Shown here: piece after piece, positions 9,318-20,600 of the stretch
Position numbering within the stretch: the stretch's first letter is position 1
How the letters are laid out: every line of letters starts with the position of its first letter
Source: Triangularia verruculosa
Lineage: Eukaryota > Ascomycota > Sordariomycetes > Sordariales > Podosporaceae
Direction of reading: 5' to 3'
Length of the DNA stretch: 64,000 nucleotides
Assembly: GCA_033296885.1 (NCBI GenBank)
Contig: MU863912.1
Coordinates: 124,001 to 188,000, forward strand
Translations under genes and position numbers: made by a program
Notes under the pieces: generated by a model
What the model was told of the DNA's origin: nothing
What the model saw: only the letters and a program-made list of their open reading frames with translations
The model's database searches: none

Positions 9318-10363
9318 TTTGAGGGTTTGAGCGTTGAGGTCTGATGTAGTTTCTAGGTGATATGTGCTGAAGGTTAAAAGATGGTGGAAGAGGCTGGCGA
9401 GCTTTGAGAAGAGGGATTGAGAAGCTGGAGGTCATGGTGTTTAATAGACTTCTGCTTGTGCAGCATGGGCAGTAAAGCCGAAACGCGTCTCCTCTATAGG
9501 ACCGAAAGGATCCTTGCCTACAGGCAAGGTAAGGTGGTATATAGCTACACATCGTCTCACGACGTAAGCTGAGTAAGCGAGCCAAGATGAACTTGAAGCT
9601 ATTCAGGCCTAAGCTAAGCGCTAGGCCGGCTGTTGTTTCGTCTTAATGGCTTGAAGATGGTAAATAATCAAGGGCTAGAGTAACCTATATACCTACTACC
9701 TACCGTAACCGGAATCCTAGGGGTGCCTCCAGTGCTCCGGCGCTCCGATGCCCTGTGCCGCGGGCCCGCCGTAACTCACTGAGGTGCCCACCCTGTGCTT
9801 GTGTCTCTTTCCCAAGCTGAGGGTCCTATCTACACGATACTTTAGACTAACTCCAACAGCTACAGCTAAAGCCATGAAAGTGGTTACCTACCAGAGCCAT
9901 TTGACTGAGGCCGGCAGTCGTGAGCTTGCTTAGACCGCTGTGATGTGATCATAAGAACTGCCGACTTTGATCACGAAACCACCACACATGATCTACTGCC
10001 AGCATTGGGGCGGCGTTTCTTTTCATCCAGTGAAGTCACGGCAGATCTTATTCATCTTGTCTAGAAGGTTTATAAATGAGTATAGAGGCTGTGATTATTT
10101 GGCACTTTGCGCTAGGTAACAGAGCCCAAGAGCCAAGATAAGAAACACAATGAATCACACTCTGTCCGAAATGAAGCGGTCAGCAGATCGCTGGTTTCTT
10201 TCTCGGCCCTTGGGTTGTCAATGCCCAGATATGGTAGTAAGCCAATCTCAGCATCAGTTTCCAGCTGGGTAGGTACCGCGCATGTTTAGGTAACTTGTAA
10301 CCATTCACACAGAGTATCGCTTGGTTTTCCTCCTTGTCAATCAACCAACCGCGACCTAAGCCA
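9318..10363. other. Intergenic, promoter side of the repeat-peptide gene; no gene seen
   Basis: This 1-kb gap holds the promoter of the minus-strand repeat-peptide gene (TATA-like element near 9540) and otherwise short, motif-free ORFs. Short AGGTAGGTA-type simple repeats occur. Confidence 0.45.
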
Positions 10364-10765
10364 TCAGATTCCTACACCACCCCCGCCCCCAAAATTTCCG
10401 ATCGAATTCGCAACATGCGCTCCCGACCCCATCGGTGCCCCAGCAGGGGTGTAGACCTTGATCCCGGTCCTCTTCTCCTCATCAATCTCCGCCTGCCTCT
10501 TCGCCTTTGTCGCCTTCACCGCCGGACTCTGAAACTTGGACATGAATTGCGAAAACTTGGACGGCGGCTTGGCGACGTAATCCGGATTCGGTTCCGCCAC
10601 TTTCTCATGATAAAGATACCGAGCTGGTGTCTCTAGCTGCTTCTTTCCGGTAGTTTCATTGTCTGGGACCACCGTCGAGGCGGCGGCGAGGGATTGATTC
10701 GACCCTTTCGTGGTCAGGGTTTTCTGATCTGGGTCTTGAGGCGCTGGAATAGAAGAGGAAGCCAT
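10364..10765 (-). CDS. Small hypothetical protein with glycine-rich C-terminus
   Basis: A 133-residue intronless ORF starting at ATG 10765, whose context CACCATGG is close to ideal; an in-frame upstream ATG at 10906 is less likely. The N-terminal half is polar and Ser/Thr/Gln rich (MASSSIPAPQD), the middle holds YLYHEK and PNPDY motifs followed by a basic helix (KATKAKRQAEIDEEKR), and the chain ends in NFGGGGGVGI. There is no signal peptide or membrane segment. I do not recognise a function. Good start context, a continuous frame and an ordered middle segment argue it is a real gene. Confidence 0.65.
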   Translation of the reverse strand: MASSSIPAPQDPDQKTLTTKGSNQSLAAASTVVPDNETTGKKQLETPARYLYHEKVAEPNPDYVAKPPSKFSQFMSKFQSPAVKATKAKRQAEIDEEKRTGIKVYTPAGAPMGSGAHVANSIGNFGGGGGVGI

Positions 10766-11599
10766 GGTGCGGTGGATGATGTCTTGGGATTTGGTTCTCG
10801 GAAGTCCGCGGGGTCGTATGTAAGGTATGTAGGTATTGTGTGCTGTAGGGGTGGTTCTTAGGCGTGTCCCAGTGTACCTACCTGGGTGCCTAGGCAGTTG
10901 GCACAACGCTGTAGCGATGGGTACAGAAATAAGGCGGCGTTGTGCTCCGGAACCTAGGTGGTGAGCTTTATATCCGAGGCTCCTTCCCGCACTTTGGGCG
11001 TCGCAATTGCCTACCTACCTATCCAGTCATGATTGTTTGTCAGCGTCACATTTTAGGTTTTTTCCACGACCAACTCCATGCCTGAGCGATGCTGAAATGA
11101 ACCTAGTATTTGCACAGCCTCGCTTGGCACATGCCAGAACCACAGGCTGTTGGTGGTCGTGGTGGTCTGAGTCGTGGAGATATGTACCCAAGAGCCCAAA
11201 AGAATGGGCATAGCCACAAACTGGATGGTATAATATGCCCCGAACGAGAATTTAGTGCCTTCGTCAGTATTGGTCTCGCTAGTCAAGCTTCGTGTCTTCA
11301 TGCCTGAGGACTTGTAGTGTGTGTATCCCGATTGTAATCCGGGCGAGAACTAGATTCGGTGGCGCGCCACTGAACAGTAGATATATTGTTGGCGTGCGGA
11401 CGCGCTGGTACTAGTAGAGACTTTGCTCTAACCGTGGAGTGATGGCATAGATTTCCTGCCTTGGCCGATTTTCTCCTGCTCTCAAAACTCACGAATGAGC
11501 GGGTCGATGAATGCGTCAGCGTCGTCTCTCCTTCAGAATTGGAATATGCCTAACAAGCTACTCCGCCACAATCGGCGTGCGAGGGTGATATCGCACACC
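10766..11599. other. Intergenic, no intact gene seen
   Basis: Contains the likely promoter of the 10364-10765 gene. Minus-strand ORFs at 11053-11301 and 11298-11492 are short and have no motif; they may be eroded remains of the same gene as the TPR relic next to them. Confidence 0.4.
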
Positions 11600-12030
11600 A
11601 AGCTGGCCAGTCGTTGCGTTAGCTTATTCGTAGCCGTCCAGGGACTCCTCGATCAGCCGGATGCATTCGCCCCACCAATTCAACTGGTGAAGAGCACGAC
11701 CATATTGAACACCAACGAATGTGTGCCAAAGATCCTAGACCGAATACCTGCTTTTGTCCATCTAATGATTCATTAAGAAAGCACTGGCTCAGATCATAGA
11801 GCCCAAGGGTCTGGTAGATGCGCCTCAAAGTAAGGTAGTTATGCTGTGCAACCTCGCTGTGATCACCACCCAGCTCGGGCTTTGCTGTTCCAAGATGCTG
11901 AGAAGCAATGCCTCTCCTCTTTGGAGACGAGCCGTTGTGGCGTAAAGCCGTGTTAAAGAGTACGGGGAGGGTGTCCACGAATTGCTGCTCGGTCTCAGAA
12001 GACATGTGCTCCAAGGGACCAACCTTTAAG
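11600..12030 (-). pseudogene. Decayed TPR (tetratricopeptide) fragment, NLR/kinesin-light-chain type
   Basis: On the minus strand one frame reads LGGDHSEVAQ then IYQTLGLYDLSQCFLNESLD and QKQVFGLGSLAHIR, the pattern of 42-residue TPR units in fungal TPR proteins. Downstream the homologous reading moves to another frame (GRALHQLNWWGECIRLIEES, then LDGYE) at about 11,690-11,700, so a frameshift separates two parts of one repeat array. Stops follow soon in all frames. I infer a relic of a TPR-containing STAND/NLR protein; no NB-ARC or NACHT motif remains nearby. Confidence 0.5.
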
Positions 12031-12374
12031 CGGCAGGTAATAAATAATAAGCCAAAAGCTTTGAGAGAACAGAAGATGGGGACTTGCTTAATGTCAAAAT
12101 GGCTTCTTTTATGACGTCCGCGATTAATTGCCGCGTTGACTGTGACTGGTTGAGGCGAAAGGACATGTGATTCTTGTTTTTCAATCGTGGTTGTTACTGG
12201 GCGTACCGCCAAGATTTGTGGGCACCTCGTCACCTAGCCACCCCTGCCATAAGGTACCGAGCTGAAGGTCATCCGCGCCAAGAAATCCCGTGATGCATTC
12301 TTCCTCCCCGCACAGGAACACAACACATCTTCCATCACACACGCCAGTCATGAGAACACCACAACACAGCCGCC
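12031..12374. other. Intergenic, upstream of F-box-like gene
   Basis: No coding motif. It separates the TPR relic from the ATG at 12375 and presumably holds the promoter of the latter. Confidence 0.4.
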
Positions 12375-14240
12375 ATGGACACGCTACCTGTTGAAATTGT
12401 ATGCATGATTGCTGCCCGTCTTCCTCGGGCTCGACTGGGCTACCGAGAGAGGGAGGAGCGCAGTACCCAGGCCTTGGCGGAATATCAGCAGGTGACTGCA
12501 GGTAAGACGCAACCGCCATCACGCTTCTAAGCTCGCATCCGCCCATCTGATTCTCTCTAAAGGCCTCGCCGGCGACCGTCTTGAAGCCACTGTGCAGCGC
12601 CCCATAAGCCGTATCGAGCCTGCTGAAGAGTCTGGGCCCAAGCCTAGGTTGGCTCCCTATGCCACTATCTCCAGCAAATGGCAACATGCCGTTGAACGCT
12701 TGCTTTTTGACGAGATCACTTTCAGGAGTGCTGATCTTGTCGATTTTGACTCAATATTTTCCGCGAGACAGGCCCATCGTCGCCGCTTCCTCGAACACGC
12801 AGACTTCGTCATCTCCCTTCCAGCATCCTGCGAGGACCCCGAGATCCCCTGTGAAACAGAGTCAACCCGGCTTGCCAAGGATAAGGCCGTGTCTGAAGCA
12901 GTCTGGGCTCTTTTCAACACTTTTTCTACTTGGACATCAGACTCAGGTCTTTCTTTTGCTCTTTCGATTAGGGTACCCACGACCAAGGAGAAGGCTCTCA
13001 GCACCAATATGTGTACCTTTCCGTGCACAATGTTGAGAAACTGCCTGCTTTGCCCTTCATCCGTAAACTGAATATCTCAATGGGGTCGCTTCCGCATGAA
13101 CACGAGAATATTCAGTTTCATCCCGCCACCATCATCAAGCTGAGCGAAAAAGCACCAGGCCAACAGTCATTGAATTGGAGCTATGCTGATGCTGGTGTTT
13201 ACTACGGGCTACGGAGGCAGCTGCGAAATTCCGTCATTGAAGTCCTCAAAACGGTGCAAATTTCGCCCGCGGTGCAGAAACTATCGCTCTGTGCCTGCTC
13301 AGTAATCGACACTCTGCCGCATGATCGAGAACTCCCGAACCTCATTCATCCCCATCAACAAGACCCCCTGTGCACCAATCTCCACCGATTAGTCAACGAC
13401 AACAACATCCGTGAGTTGTGGGTGGAAAGTCAGCTTGACTCGTCTCTTTTTTGGCCTTACCCGGAGACTGAAACCCCTGAACCCTTTTGGCAGTCTATGG
13501 AAGACCTTCGCGTTGGTTATCCCATCGATGCTCCCGATGGTCGTTGGTACTTTAGGGGTCCACTGGGATATGGTGGGCACAGCCGTGTGGCGCCGCTAGT
13601 TGGTGGGTATGAACCCTTTCCACCAGGTTACGGGACTCTTCGTGGCGCGTCCCAAGCTATACGGTTCAGGACAAGGGACTTGAACATGGGGTTCAGGAAC
13701 CGCGAGGTGCCGGATGATAATTTCGTGGCTCCGCTGCTCATTTCATTTGCCCGTGCCATCTCGCAGATGCCCTTGCTCAAGTCGGCCACACTCTGGAATA
13801 ACCTCATGGGAGAACCTATGAGCTTTAATGTGGAGTACAGGGCGCCTGGGCATCTACCAGAACATTTAAAACACAGCGGGTATCAAGTCAAGCATGACAT
13901 CTCCAAACCACACATCATGTTTGAGATAGCATCAGGCGACCGCCGGGCCAACGGGTGGAAACCGAGTGAGGAGATTATCGAGATGTTTCGCAATGTGAGT
14001 ATGATGGCGCATGATAGGCAAGCCCATATCACTGCATGGTGGGACGACGAAGGGGCTGGAGAGGAAGAGGAGGACGATGAAGGGTCCGAACCCGAGGACT
14101 TAAACTTTTCTGACTACTATAAGGATCCTGAGACCACATTCCTCGAGGAACTCGATGACTGGTTGGCTTGGCCGCAGGCTCCTACAGCTGCGGAACTTGA
14201 AGCCATGAACACAGGGGTGAATTCAGAAGTCAATCGATAG
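12375..14240 (+). pseudogene. F-box-like fungal protein gene with an apparent 1-nt frameshift
   Basis: Exon 1 (12375-12501, ATG in GCCATGG context) encodes MDTLPVEIVCMIAARLP, the start of an F-box-like domain. A 61-nt intron (12502-12562, GTAAGA/AAAG) joins it to exon 2 in phase 1. Exon 2 continues with SSKWQHAVERLLFDEITF, an F-box/LRR-type pattern. At the CCC run 12976-12978 the homologous reading moves from frame ...LSFALSIRVP to HDQGEGSQHQYVYLSVHN, as if one C were missing. From there the frame is open to 14240 and contains FWPYP, EPFWQSMEDLRV and an acidic C-terminus, as in fungal F-box proteins annotated with DUF6546. A 47-nt intron 12947-12993 would also restore the frame but has a poor donor and no branch site. 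Known roles of F-box proteins are substrate receptors of SCF ubiquitin ligases. Confidence 0.65.
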
Positions 14241-14991
14241 ATGCCCCGAGAGATGCACCGAGAGACGAGTCGAATGATGTTGCGAGGGTTGCATTGGACA
14301 CCGCTGGCGGACTCCCCTTGACCACTGACAGAAGACACTTTGTGAAAGGGCCGATGATTACGAATAAGAACCACTGAGCCACTAGCAATGCTTCTCGGCT
14401 AACTTGTTAGAAACCTATGCTTGGTTTCTTTTTGTTAGTTTGTATACTGGATACACAAGCAACTGGATGATGTTTCTTCGAATTCTTTCCCTGCGGCATG
14501 CCTGCTGTTTCTCATCTGTCTACGACGTGTAGGGTCTCGACGACGGCGGTGATCGAAATACCACTGTCATCGCATTCCTGAAACTTCGTAAGCTTGATAT
14601 CACCCATGCAATGTTTCCATCACTTGACGCCGTATTCTGAACACACCACACCCACTTCAGCACCCAGCTCTACGGCTCCTTCCAAGAATCTTCTGCGACC
14701 CACCCTGCGAACTGTCTCAAAATGACGGAAGACAAAAATCGATGTCTCATCGTAACATCCACCTCACACTGACTGGAATGTTACCCGCAGCACCCAGCGC
14801 AACGGCAAAAGTAAGCCTCGGAGCGATTTCCTTTCCAGTTCGACATCTTGTCGCCTTTTTTCGGTTATATATCCCCTCAACCTCACCTCCTCCCCAACCT
14901 CAGCAACCAGCACCATACTGGCATTCGTCGAACTCCAGTCTCAACCTACCTACCTTCCAAACTTTGAACCTTCCCGAAACCATTCTCAGCA
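14241..14991. promoter_or_regulatory. Intergenic with TATA-like promoter of the CAP gene
   Basis: No gene seen. TTATATATC at 14865-14873 lies about 125 bases before the ATG at 14992 and is followed by a C/T-rich leader, a typical fungal promoter layout. Confidence 0.5.
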
Positions 14992-15586
14992 ATGCGCTCT
15001 TTCCTCACCCTTCCACCCCTCCTCACCTTAGCTACCGCCTCCCCCGAGCTCTTTCCCCGACAGCAGTCCTCCCCACCTCCCACCAACCCCTCCTTCATCT
15101 CGACCGTCCTTTCCACAGTCAACGCCTACCGCTCCGCCCACGCCGCCCGCCCCCTAACCTGGGACGCGAACCTCGCCGCTTTTGCCCTGCAAAAGGCCAA
15201 CGGATGCCGCCTTAATCATGCTGTATCTCCTCCTCTTATTCCCATATCATCCTACAGCGCTAACATATTTCGGGTAGGGTCCGTACGGGGAAAACGCCTA
15301 CTGGACATGGTACTATCCGCCGACATACACCCCGGACTTCAACGCCGAGATTGGCTACGCGTTTGAAGCCTGGAACTCGCAGGAGGAAATCGACGCGTAC
15401 CTGGCCGGGGATCTGATGGGGGGCTCGCACTTTACGCAGACGGTGTGGAAGGCGACGGAGAGGATCGGCTGCGCGTTTAGCTCGGGGAGGTGCACGGGGA
15501 ACCCGGAGCAGGAGTGGTGGTTTTACTGCGATTTTTGGCCGAGGGGGAATTTGAGGGGGAGTTATGTGGGGAATGTGACTGTTTAG
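14992..15586 (+). CDS. Secreted CAP-domain (SCP/PR-1-like) protein
   Basis: Two exons, 14992-15222 and 15278-15586, joined in phase 0 across a 55-nt intron (GTATCT, branch GCTAACAT, acceptor GTAG), giving 179 residues. The protein starts with a signal peptide (MRSFLTLPPLLTLATA). The CAP fold is shown by STVNAYRSAHAARPLTWD (about 40-58), CRLNHA/GPYGENAYW across the splice junction, HFTQTVWKATERIGCAF (CAP signature, His128 to Phe144) and a C-terminal YCDFWPRGNLRG. Fungal CAP proteins (yeast Pry1-3 relatives) are extracellular and bind sterols or lipids; some act in host interaction. The 179-residue length fits a minimal single CAP domain. Confidence 0.9.
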
Positions 15587-17662
15587 TGGTGGGTTGTTTT
15601 TTTTGGTGTTTTTTTAGCGGAGCTTGGGGTGTGTTCATGATATTGTTGTGGGAGCTGTGGAAGTGTGAGGAATCTTGCGGTTTGAGGTAAGGTATTATTT
15701 TGAGTTGATGGTATATTTAGTTATCTCGGTACGTGAATGAGATGATTTGTCTTCTTGGACTGGGTTGTTTATGTGCTTTGAATAGTGGTGTGTTGGACAA
15801 AGGAGGAGAATGGGATTGTGGGTGGGTGGGGTTGCATTGGTTGCATCGGTTGCTAGGAGCCCCTTTTACCCCTTGGTTGATTGTTTACATCATTTGTGTA
15901 TGAAGCGAAGAGATGAAGCCAAGACATCACGGCCACAACACCGCGTAATGTTGGTCAAAGGCTCTTGTGTTGGGAATTTTGCTTTAGGAGGTTTATAAAG
16001 CTACGGACTTACAATAGTGCTTGGAAGCTTTTTTTTTTTTTTGATAGTGGGCTTGGCGCACTGTCCTTAGGCGAACTGAGGCTTTCCGGGTCGCAGTATC
16101 TGTGTTTTTTCGTTTTTTTGCCCACTTCTTCAACTATAAGCTATAGACGCAAGTCATAAAAGTGAGAGTAGTTTTTATATTACAATAATGGGAGATGAAA
16201 AAGCCCACCGAGCAAGCGAGGACCTGAATTTGGCGCACTCCGTGATCACCATGCTAGTTGTGTTGATCTCCCAATGAAAGCTCGCGAAAGGGAAGTGGGC
16301 AGAATCCATTTTAGACCAAACGAAGTTCATACGAAATATGTCGAAACTTGCAGAATACTAATTATCACAGATGAACCTAGGTGTCTTGGTTGCCAGGAGC
16401 CTGCGTCTGAGAGGCGGTTTCGCGTACTTCCACTCTTTCGAGCTTACAGGAATTGCCACAGGCTGGATGGTATATCTGTCGGTCACAATATCGATGCGCT
16501 CCACGAAACATTTGAACCGGAGGTGGCATAAGAGGTGCTGGTATCCTGCGAGGAACGTTAGGTACATGGATGGAGTGGAACTGGTGCCACATGAGCGGAT
16601 GAACTCCCGTAGGAGAAATTGTAAGTTGGTTCTAGATGAAGGTAAAATGGTCCCAACTTTGGGGTAGGTATTTCGAAAAGCCTTCCCTGGTTCTGTACCT
16701 AGTAGTCTGTAGTGCAGTAGTCCTTCAAAGATACCATTGTTTGGAGAGAATGACGGACGACTGGGCGCCATGCTAACAATTGAGACACTGGGATTTTATG
16801 CACCAAGTCAGTAAGATGCAACTGCGTGGTTTATCAGCTTACATGATGCAAATAGACGTCACCATGGGTGCATCTCTGCATCCCAAGTTCCAGGTTGATA
16901 GCCGCTGTCATCTTCCTCGACTCCTCAATACGTACCTAATTGAACACAAGTCTCGTCATGGGAACCCTTTCCCGTGCGCCACAGCCAACCAACACCAATA
17001 CAATGCTGCAACGCTGGGCTTTCCAATGAAAACGCGCCACAGGTTGATCTTTCACTGAATGTTTGGTCAAAGATACATTATCCCCGACCTTGGGTAGGCA
17101 GGTAGCGCAGCCATGCAAGGCTCCATGGCTCCAGCTGGCCGACAACTGGGCACCAGGCTGCCAATGATGCAGTTAATGCAGCCTTCCAGCCAATCGATTG
17201 TGTTTATTTCCATATCCCATCACAAATGACAAACGCACCTTCCAGACAAAACATTTTGAACGAGTTCGGGCCGCAACTGCAACCCGACTGTAGGCCTCAC
17301 TTTCTGGTACCTGTATTTGCGGTAACTCTGTTAGGCTTCATAGTACCGCAGTATCAGAAGGGTTAGGGCTTACGTCGATGCTGCACCCAGATCACCTGTG
17401 CTGAACTTTGGCTCTTGCTAGCCACTTACCCCACCAACAAAGTCTCACATCCAACCGAAATTTACCATCCGGCTGCCTGGCTCAAAGTTCACAGTGTACA
17501 CAATCAACAGCTCCGTTTGCAAGGCAAAAATTCTGTCGCTCGCTCTCCTTTCCTTTCTTCTTCTTCTTTTTTCCTCTCTTTCACAGAACGGATCCCGGGC
17601 CTACTCTTTACACCAAAATCCCATGGTTCACAACAATCCTCTGGTCCAGTCGCGAATCCACT
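15587..17662. other. Intergenic, 2 kb without a supported gene
   Basis: The left part is the G/T-rich 3' flank of the CAP gene. Between 16.2 and 17.1 kb are ORFs on both strands (the longest on the minus strand, 16358-16771) without motifs. A homopolymer T run is at 16030-16042. The last 150 bases are C/T rich and form the leader of the giant gene. Confidence 0.45.
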
Positions 17663-20600
17663 ATGGAAGTCGCATTGTTCAACCACCTGGCGCTACCAGT
17701 ACGCGTTCCGCCATCTGAAGACAGCAACCTCGATGAGATCGAGGTGGAGCTGATCGACCACCTACTTTCCAATGTACGCCTCATGTGTGACGCCACTCGA
17801 CAAAAAGTTCAAGCCAATTCGCATCCCTCCAACATATTGAGGGCCTGGAATTCCATCCGCCTGTGCCTCGAGTCGTCCAAGGCTATCAACCGCAACGGAC
17901 GAGTCAACAGGACAACCCTGTTGTCCGAATTGCGACAGCTAGGCCGACGAAATGCTGTAATCATTCATATTAGCAGCCAGAATGCTGCGTTGCTAGTCCA
18001 CCGACTCGGAGTCGCCGACGAGGTCGTCTTCGAAGTTTTTGAGACCTCTCCAAGGAACGACGACGTCCTTGCGGCCGAAAATGCTTTGCAGTGGGACTTT
18101 CCAGGGAGCGCTGTCGCAATCCCGCTCAAGACCTTCGAGGATGGGAGCTTTCAAGCAAGTCTGACAACCTTTTTGGAGCAAGCATCTCTCGAGTCGACCA
18201 AGATGTTTGCTGCTCACACCTTCAAAGCCGGAGCTGACATCCACGAGTATCGGGACACGCCAAGTCCAACCATGATCAGTTCCATGTTGATGGCCATCCT
18301 GGAAGAGAACGGCCGAAGAATCTCGACACCCATTCTCCGAAAGCGAGTCCGCGACGACATCTCTTGGCACCAGGCACGCAAGCCGTGGCGGCGACTTCCG
18401 TACTGGCTGGTTCTCAGGGTTTCCATCGCTCGGTATCTTTCGCTTGCCCTGGGAGCAGAAATGGGCCGTTTTCAATACAAGATGCTGATTTGCGTCGCCT
18501 TGGCTACCTTTCTCGAGTCAGCTCAGACATCGCTGGAAGCCGCCCAAGTCCACTTTCTGAAAGCCAAGCTGTGCCGTCGGCTGGCGAAGCTGGATGTGGA
18601 TAGGGACAATGTGCAGTCTAAAAACATCCTCCCGGATGTTGACGCTCTCTTCGATAACCTGACTCCACGCATCAACGGGATCATCAGCAATGCCACCAGA
18701 AGGGTTGCCGACGAATGGGACGCGTTCAAACGCTCCCATGCCAGGTCAATTCCTGAATTGCCCAAAAGGGCAAGCCCTACCGACCTACATCTTCCACTGC
18801 AACTCAGCGGTGACATGTTGCGGGAGCTGCAGACAAGCTGGGGGAAGTCATCAAGAGCCCAACGCCGCAGATGGGTAGCGCCGGATGAATTCGATCTCAC
18901 GTCTACCACCAACAAGAATTTGACCGAGTTTGCGCAGCCTCTGTTCGACGTTACCCAGCAAGAGATCGGTCTTCGCAATGGTTCATCAGACCAGCCATTG
19001 AAGAATTACCTGGACAGTGCGCTTCCCCTGTATCGTGGAAATCCCGAACAGCTGAGCATTCTCATTCTCAATACCATGGAATGGTGGATGAGGCTTGACC
19101 AGGCGACATGTCTCCAGTTCCCCCTCTTGACAGAGTATCATCCTGTTTTCACGCCCGACTCGCTCAATGTTTTGCACTTGGCCACTTACACAGACATGGT
19201 CCGACTACAAGATATTCAGCAGTACATTTCGAAAAGGATCCACGCAAGCAATCATCCCAGATGCACTGTATTCGATGATCCTTCTGTCGGCTGCTTTGCA
19301 ACAAGATACTATGACGGCTTAGGTCCGGATTCCGTCGCCATGCGCAGCTTGCATGCAATGATCGACAATTCAGACGCCATCAGAAAGGAAGCAAAGCGTG
19401 AAGAATGGGAAACGAAGACCGAGGAGTTCCAGAACCTGACTCGTCAAGTTGGTATGTGAAGGCTTCGTAACATTTCACTTTTTCTGACGACTAACATGTT
19501 GATAGATGGTAGTTCATGCATCCTTACCGTTGACGAAAATAATCCCCTTGCGCGTGGCTTTCACGACGTTGGTCACTGCCCGCGCTGCCGAGCGATCAAG
19601 AAGTTGGAGCGCATACGAATCCAAATCTACGAGGAATCGCTCCCTTCGGATCCTCACCTCGCCAAGGCCGCCGTGTTCGAGCTCCGGTGCCCCCCGGCAT
19701 TTGCCAAATACCGCGACGCCACTTGGATGATCATCTCTCAGCTTGGAACTCCCGAAGCTAACATAGGTGTTGCTCCGAAATGCCTGCTCAACGGCTACTC
19801 TCAATTGCGCAACTTTGCAAGCATGTTCCCCAAGTTTACTCTCGCATCTGTGACAAAATCTTGTGAGTCCATGCTTGAATTCCTAACTCTGGTATCACAT
19901 ACTAACCTTAATAAGTCTTGCAAACACACTACGCTAATGTTAGATTTCCTGTCGAGTGGGAAGGTGGAAGAGACGGCTTGTGCAAACCGAACGGACTGAG
20001 GCTTGCCTACGCTTACATTGATCAAGATACAACTGTCTGGACAGGTCGTGTATTCAGAACACCAAGTTTCGCCCATCACGTACAGCTCAACCTGCCAGAA
20101 AAGTCTCCTCTTCGACCTATCTTATGTCACAAGAGCTTCGCCGTTGAGGGCCAAGGTCCCACTTCATACGAGATCATGGCCACGCAGCCGAACTGCCCTT
20201 CAGGCTTGAATCCTCACGAGTTCTTGGCTCTGAAGAGCCTCTTGTCAGGTTCAGCAAGGCGCTGGTTCTCCATTTTGACTGAACTGGCATCAACAAACCT
20301 GAACTGGTCTAGCGAGGGTACCATGACATTGCTGCTCCATCTAGCACTTCAGTGTGGCCCCAGCTCGGACAAGCACGATCCTCTGCGTCTCGTACACTCG
20401 GTATTTCGCGACACCCACTTTGTCGAAAAGCTTCTGGAGCAGGTGAATACCCGCCTCGCTACCCTTGCAGCCTTGGCTAGCTGGAGAGAAACCCATCTCA
20501 TGAGAAGCATGATTGTGCTCGCCCTGCGCATCCAGGAGTTGGCCCGTAATGCAGGGTTGACGCAACTGCATTGCCAGGCCCTTGAGTCAGTTACACAAGC

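Noticed and set aside
16358..16771. 137-codon minus-strand ORF with ATG
   Set aside because: No splice sites, motif or composition support; kept only as intergenic.
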